From Acidobacteriaceae bacterium (GTDB lineage: Bacteria > Acidobacteriota > Terriglobia > Terriglobales > Acidobacteriaceae): a stretch of 64,000 nt of DNA. A program made the translations under genes and the position numbers. The stretch is taken from positions 37,104 through 101,103 of the forward strand of contig JASHNS010000089.1 in assembly GCA_030041515.1 (NCBI GenBank). Direction: 5' to 3'. Below the pieces are notes generated by a model, which had not been told where the DNA came from, ran no database searches, and worked only from the letters and a program-made list of their open reading frames with translations. The first letter of the stretch is position 1. Each line of letters opens with the position of its first letter. This document shows, piece by piece, positions 59,984 through 64,000 of the stretch.

Positions 59984-61603
59984 CTACGGCTGCGTCGGGT
60001 CCGCTTCCAGCGCCGCTTCCTTCTCGGCATCCACTTTCAGCACATGCTGTTCGAGCTGGGCTGCCTGGGGCAGCAGCGCGATGGCCTGCTGAATCTCGGG
60101 GTCCCAGTCGGCGCGGACGCGCAGGCCGGCAGTGTTTCCGAATTCGGTCTCGAAGATGCTGGATTTGATGAAGGCCTTCAGCCAATCGGAGTTCTTTTCG
60201 AAATCCTGCGGCGTGAAGCTGATGTTCCGGGTGCCGAGATACTGTTTGAAATCGTTCAGCACCGCGTCGTTCACCTGGAAGTTCTGCGCAACGGCGTGAT
60301 GCGCCACATAGTGCTCCGTGAAGCCGAGGAAGACGTCACGATCGAGAAGATCCTCTTCAAACGGGGTGGAAGTTGCCGGTTCCAGGTGCACGTCGGGCGT
60401 GATGCCGCCGCCGCCATACACGGTGCGTCCTGAATCCGTGAGCTTGACCTCGCGGTTTTTCTGATCGGCGCTCTGGCCGATGTCGTAGTAGTAGTCGTAG
60501 AGCGACACGCCGTTGTAGTTGCGCTGGATGAGGCGACCGCTGGGCGTGTAGTAGTGGTAGGTGGTCAGCGCCAGGCCGGTCTTGTCGGGCAGGTTATAGA
60601 CGGTCTGCACGAGGCCCTTGCCAAAGGTGGTTTCACCGGCAATCAGCGCGCGGTCGTGATCCTGGAGCGCGCCGGTAACGATCTCCGCCGCGGAAGCGGT
60701 GCCGCGATTGACCAGGTCCACGATGGGGAAGTCCTGGCCGTCATTGCCGTGCGTGGCGCGATACACCTGCTCCGGGTAGGCGCGCCCGCGCTGCGATACG
60801 ATGATCTGGCCGCGCTTGAGCAGCCGATCGCATACCTGAACCGCATCCACCAGGACGCCGCCGGGATTGCCGCGCAGATCGATGACCAGGCCCTTCAGTC
60901 CAGGACCGAAGTTGTTGATGGCGTCGTCGAATTCGCGGCCGGTGGTCTCTGTGAACTGGATGATGTGAATGTACCCGATGCCCGGACGAATATAGTAGGC
61001 CAGATCGATGCTGTTGTTGGGAATCTCATCGCGGGTGAGATGAAACGTCAGCGGCCCGTCGACGGCAACGCGATTCATGACCACCGCGACGGTGGTTCCG
61101 CGCTCGCCTTTCAGCAGATTGGCCACCTGATCGGTGGTCATGCCTTTAGTGGAGTGGCCGTCGATGGAGGTGATCACATCGCCGGGATGCACTCCGGCTT
61201 TGAAGGCCGGACCGCCTTCAATGGGATGAACGACGGCGACCTGGCCGTCGGCCTGCTGCACGATGAGCATCCCCACGCCGTAATAGCGTCCGGTCTGCTC
61301 CTCCTGCATGCGCGCGTAGGCCTGGGGGTCGTAGAAGCTGGAGTGCGGGTCCAGCGTGTGGAGCATTTCCGGTATCGCGCCGTCGAAGATGACCTTGCTC
61401 GGCATGTCGCCGGTGAGGGGCTCGGCATAATTTTTCGCGACGATGGCGTAAACCGCGCTGAAGGTCTTCAGGCTGTCGCGAAAACTGGACTCGTCCGCGG
61501 CGGACTGCGCGCCCACTTCCTGGCTGAGGATCATGCCGCCCAGCGCGCAGAGGGTGAAGAAGACGACAAGCGAGAAGAGGGTGCGACGGGTGCGGATGGA
61601 CAT
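59984..61603 (-). CDS. ctpA: C-terminal processing peptidase (S41)
   Basis: A 539-residue periplasmic serine protease. An N-terminal anchor (TLFSLVVFFTLCALGGMIL) is followed by a helical region, a PDZ domain (VHPGDVITSIDG), and the catalytic Ser in NRGTASAAEIV with Lys in TFGKGLVQT. The tail of about 130 residues is long for the family. It likely trims or degrades envelope proteins. ATG 61603 begins the anchor; the frame continues upstream into the divergent promoter region without conservation. Gene symbol is by family. Confidence 0.9.
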   Translation of the reverse strand: MSIRTRRTLFSLVVFFTLCALGGMILSQEVGAQSAADESSFRDSLKTFSAVYAIVAKNYAEPLTGDMPSKVIFDGAIPEMLHTLDPHSSFYDPQAYARMQEEQTGRYYGVGMLIVQQADGQVAVVHPIEGGPAFKAGVHPGDVITSIDGHSTKGMTTDQVANLLKGERGTTVAVVMNRVAVDGPLTFHLTRDEIPNNSIDLAYYIRPGIGYIHIIQFTETTGREFDDAINNFGPGLKGLVIDLRGNPGGVLVDAVQVCDRLLKRGQIIVSQRGRAYPEQVYRATHGNDGQDFPIVDLVNRGTASAAEIVTGALQDHDRALIAGETTFGKGLVQTVYNLPDKTGLALTTYHYYTPSGRLIQRNYNGVSLYDYYYDIGQSADQKNREVKLTDSGRTVYGGGGITPDVHLEPATSTPFEEDLLDRDVFLGFTEHYVAHHAVAQNFQVNDAVLNDFKQYLGTRNISFTPQDFEKNSDWLKAFIKSSIFETEFGNTAGLRVRADWDPEIQQAIALLPQAAQLEQHVLKVDAEKEAALEADPTQP

Positions 61604-61774
61604 GCTGGTCAGGAATCCTGCGCTTCCGGTCGGGCTTGCGATGCGTGACACCACGGGCCGGAGGCGACCTTGTATCGAGTATAGCAACGATCGGGGACCC
61701 GAGGGCCTGGCCGGAGGAGTACCATCGAAGGCCAGCGCCGGATACCCCACGCAGCCCGGCGAACGGAGAAGACG
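61604..61774. other. Divergent promoter region, S41 protease / TonB-like protein
   Basis: About 170 nt between divergent starts. No obvious operator or hairpin was found. Confidence 0.3.
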
Positions 61775-63103
61775 ATGGCCCGCAATGAGTTGGGGCACGT
61801 GGGAATCTGCATCTCGGCGGCGCTGCTGGCGGGGCTTGCCGGCCTGACGAGCCCGTTGAGCCGCGCCCAGACCGGTGATCTGGTGTGTAACGAGGGTTCC
61901 GGGCAATTTACAGATACGTTTTCAGCCGGAGTGCGGGTGCATGTCGGAGCCGCACATTCCAGCGGCTTTGCGCAGCGAAGTTGTGAAGCGGCTCTCATGT
62001 TCAAGGGCCATCAACTGGTGGCCGTCCCTTCAGCGGCGAGGATAGATATCGATGTGCTGGGAGCAGACCTCGGCTTCGGCGTGCCGGTGGTCGCATTCGA
62101 ATCCTGGCAATCGAGTCACGGCTGGCAATCGACGTATCAGATTTATGCGCTGAAGAAGAATCCGCACCTGCTGAGGACGATTGCAGGCGGGGATCAATAC
62201 CGGGCCGTCGACGCGGACTTCAACAGGCGGGTGGCGATCTGGACGCGCGACGCCGCGGCCGTGAACGGCCTGGACGGGTTGACCTATGCGGACTACGACG
62301 CTGCGCCTACGATGGTTCTGAACTTCGAGAAGGGCCGGCTGATCGATGTGAGCGCCTGGTACCGGAAGCAATACGACCAACAGATTGCGCAGCTGCGCGG
62401 GCAACTGACCCCGGCTGCGTTGAGCGAATTTCAGAAGAGCGACGGACGGCTGACCTTCGGATCTGCGCCGATTGCCGAGTGGATGCAGTTACGTAAAACC
62501 AAGGCGAAAGTGCTGGAAATGGTCTGGGCGTATCTCTACAGCGGACGAGCAGACCAGGCCTGGGCGGAACTCGATCGGGACTGGCCACCGGCGGACGAGG
62601 CGAAAATCAAGGCTGAGATCCTTGCGGCGCGGGCGAAGGGCATTGAGGCGCAGGTGGCCGGCGTCGCCGTGAAGCTACCTCCGAAGTGGAACGATACTCC
62701 TCTGGTGCGCCGGTATCTGATGGTGAGTGAGGCTTCCGCCCCCATCCGGGATGAGCTTCCCAATATGGACCATGACGACACCCGGTTTGCCAGCACGGAG
62801 GGAACTCCACAGCAACCGGATTACCAGGGAACGAGCGATGATCTGGCGGCCAAAACCGCTCCCCAGGCGATCACAGTGTGGCGCCCCCAACTGCCCGCCA
62901 CGGAGGCCGCGCAGGCAGAGCGGTGGGAGACGGTGATGCTGACCATCGATGAGGCGGGGAAGGTGCATGGGGCGAAAATGGTCGATCCGCCTTCAGATCC
63001 CGCTTTACTGCGGGCCGCCGCGCACTGGAAGTTCATTCCCGCATTTCGCGACGGAAAGCCTGTTGCTTACCAGCTGAAGTTTCAGGTGACGCCGTACCGA
63101 TGA
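61775..63103 (+). CDS. Secreted protein with TonB-like C-terminal domain
   Basis: A 442-residue protein with a signal peptide (VGICISAALLAGLAGLTSPLSRAQ). The middle has no recognised fold. The C-terminal part (VMLTIDEAGKVHGAKMVDPPSDP, then AAHWKFIPAFRDGKPVAYQLKF) resembles a TonB C-terminal domain. No transmembrane helix beyond the signal. Such proteins are common in Acidobacteria and their role is unknown. It is divergent from the S41 protease. Confidence 0.72.
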   Translation: MARNELGHVGICISAALLAGLAGLTSPLSRAQTGDLVCNEGSGQFTDTFSAGVRVHVGAAHSSGFAQRSCEAALMFKGHQLVAVPSAARIDIDVLGADLGFGVPVVAFESWQSSHGWQSTYQIYALKKNPHLLRTIAGGDQYRAVDADFNRRVAIWTRDAAAVNGLDGLTYADYDAAPTMVLNFEKGRLIDVSAWYRKQYDQQIAQLRGQLTPAALSEFQKSDGRLTFGSAPIAEWMQLRKTKAKVLEMVWAYLYSGRADQAWAELDRDWPPADEAKIKAEILAARAKGIEAQVAGVAVKLPPKWNDTPLVRRYLMVSEASAPIRDELPNMDHDDTRFASTEGTPQQPDYQGTSDDLAAKTAPQAITVWRPQLPATEAAQAERWETVMLTIDEAGKVHGAKMVDPPSDPALLRAAAHWKFIPAFRDGKPVAYQLKFQVTPYR

Positions 63104-63226
63104 CGATGGTCAGGCACTTCGGATACCGGCATGGCGCCACTTTCGAAGGCCTCAACCCACCCTCCCGTGCGGACATTGACGAGTCCCACCGCCATCTGCC
63201 GCCGGCCGAGCTGGATCATCAGGCTC

Positions 63227-63466
63227 TCAAACTCGCCCCGGTGCTGCTTCAGCGCGGGATGCGCCTGGGTCGTAAACGAAGCCCGTGTCTGCCAGGGAGC
63301 CGGAGCCACCCCAGAGTTCATTTGATTTTAGAAATTCGGCGAACCCTTCGTCCGGCAGATCCGCGGCTTTGCGAAGCGCATCCTCGTAAAACCGGTCATG
63401 TTCGTAGTAGCGCTGAAAAAAGTCCGCAATCTCAAGGATGATCTGTCTGAACTCTGTGAGGTCCAT
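63227..63466 (-). CDS. Small protein of unknown function
   Basis: A 79-residue acidic protein starting MDLTEFRQIILEIADFF. The composition (many Glu/Asp, Phe, Tyr, helical pattern) is protein-like and very different from the shuffled GC-rich frames around. No homology is recognised. ATG 63466 is chosen; upstream sequence in the frame overlaps the FabH remnant region. Confidence 0.55.
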   Translation of the reverse strand: MDLTEFRQIILEIADFFQRYYEHDRFYEDALRKAADLPDEGFAEFLKSNELWGGSGSLADTGFVYDPGASRAEAAPGRV

Positions 63467-63495
63467 GAGGGGTGGCCTGAGGGGATGGGGCCAGT

Positions 63496-63560
63496 CTAAA
63501 CCTCCGGTCGAATCAGGAGCGCCTCGACGGTAAGTCCGGCGCCGGCAGTCAGCTTCAAGC
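63496..63560 (-). pseudogene. Remnant of a FabH-like C-terminus
   Basis: In the minus-strand frame ending at the stop 63498-63496 the residues LKLTAGAGLTVEALLIRPEV resemble the end of the intact FabH at the right edge (GAGFTVGAALIRWEI). The DNA is also similar, about three quarters identical over 35 nt, including the stop. It is 0.4 kb after the FabH stop, so it looks like the tail of a duplicated gene. Confidence 0.55.
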
Positions 63561-63682
63561 CGCACGTTTCCGGGGACCAGCCCTGAAAACGTGCTGCATC
63601 CGGTGCCGGAGCTGCATCTCACTGCGGAGCGAAACGACCGGAGCGCCGGTCGGCAACAGCCGGAACCAGGAATCGAGGCAAC

Positions 63683-63901
63683 TTGAAAACAGCAACTGTG
63701 GCAGGGATTCTGCTCATCATTGTGGGGATCGTTGGCTTTGCGTTCGGCGGATTCCACTATACGCACCGCAAGCAGGATGCCCGCGTCGGCCCGATGCACA
63801 TCTCCCACGAGCAGCATAAGACGGTGCCGATACCGCCGATCCTCAGCGGGATTGCGCTGGTGGGCGGGATCGCCCTGGTTGTGGTGGGCGCGCGGAAGTA
63901 G
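63683..63901 (+). CDS. Small two-helix membrane protein
   Basis: A 72-residue protein with two hydrophobic helices (VAGILLIIVGIVGFAFGGF and ILSGIALVGGIALVVVGA) joined by a His/Lys-rich loop (HYTHRKQDARVG, HISHEQHK). Similar to DUF3185-type small proteins. TTG 63683 is the start. Function unknown. Confidence 0.6.
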   Translation: MKTATVAGILLIIVGIVGFAFGGFHYTHRKQDARVGPMHISHEQHKTVPIPPILSGIALVGGIALVVVGARK

Positions 63902-63916
63902 GGAAGTTCCGGGGAA

Positions 63917-64000
63917 CTAAATTTCCCAGCGAATCAGAGCTGCGCCGACGGTAAATCCGGCACCCACGCTGGCGATGAGCATCAGGTCGCCCTTCTTCAG
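63917..64000 (-). CDS. fabH: 3-oxoacyl-[acyl-carrier-protein] synthase III, C-terminal end (partial)
   Basis: Only the last 27 residues are inside the window: LKKGDLMLIASVGAGFTVGAALIRWEI. This is the family C-terminus (usually GDLxLLxGFGAGLTWGAAxxRW). The enzyme starts fatty-acid synthesis by condensing acetyl-CoA with malonyl-ACP. Most of the gene lies beyond the right edge. Confidence 0.88.
   Translation of the reverse strand: MKKGDLMLIASVGAGFTVGAALIRWEI

Overview
The window looks like chromosomal DNA of an Acidobacteriota member, most likely class Terriglobia (Acidobacteriaceae-like). The base composition is high GC. It carries three protein types that are hallmarks of that phylum: a fused MacB/FtsX-type orphan permease of the ADOP type, two tandem secreted von Willebrand A proteins of the 'VWFA-related Acidobacterial' type, and a TonB-dependent receptor with an N-terminal carboxypeptidase-regulatory-like domain. 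Gene density is about one per 1.2 kb, mostly housekeeping and envelope genes, with two short accessory patches (about 6.9-7.9 kb and 31.9-34.6 kb).

Layout. 0-6.5 kb: the C-terminus of a dynamin-like GTPase, then a fluoride-riboswitch candidate with overlapping terminator in front of inorganic pyrophosphatase and a coupled P-loop ATPase. Facing these is a tight minus-strand operon of metallophosphoesterase, cyclopropane-fatty-acid-synthase-like methyltransferase, HEAT-repeat protein and dynamin-like GTPase with a Cys-rich tail. 6.9-7.9 kb: a HigB/HigA-type toxin-antitoxin pair, a long inverted repeat, and the 3' half of a tRNA-Asp without its 5' half (an attachment-site-like scar). 8-15 kb: prolyl oligopeptidase, a type I glutamine synthetase and the ADOP permease. 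15-24 kb: uvrA, CPBP protease, MFS transporter, HpnB-like glycosyltransferase, ispG (flanked by a short repeat) and an enoyl-CoA hydratase. 24-31.9 kb: Cys-cluster protein, TonB-dependent receptor with a small His/Cys secreted protein, DHH phosphoesterase, BCP-like peroxiredoxin, AhpD-like protein, rpmE and a tRNA-dihydrouridine synthase. 31.9-34.6 kb: accessory patch with a less GC-rich orphan gene (DUF6883-like segment), a frameshifted REP-associated tyrosine transposase and REP-like repeats on both sides.

34.6-41 kb: superinfection-immunity-like membrane protein, secreted cyanophycinase-like peptidase, small secreted protein, a Cys/Met PLP enzyme, a BlaI repressor with a BlaR1-type M56 peptidase that ends in a TonB domain, and cysteine synthase. 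41-45 kb: GGDEF diguanylate cyclase and the tandem VWA proteins. 45-50 kb: DUF1015 protein, amidase, GerMN protein and glutamate racemase (a peptidoglycan operon), then YtxH and DUF948-like proteins. 50-57 kb: treY and malQ (convergent), and a PpiD/SurA-like folding factor. 57-64 kb: msrP, a CADD-family gene and msrQ in one array, GNAT acetyltransferase, S41 protease, a secreted TonB-like protein, two small proteins, a remnant of a FabH 3' end, and the C-terminus of FabH at the right edge.

The most promising leads are the fluoride riboswitch on ppa, the membrane-remodelling-like minus-strand operon near a second dynamin gene, the insertion of a CADD oxygenase between msrP and msrQ, the BlaI/M56-TonB switch with a visible 18-bp operator, and the orphan DUF6883-like gene bounded by REP elements. 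Functions are assigned from recalled family motifs; no database search was possible.
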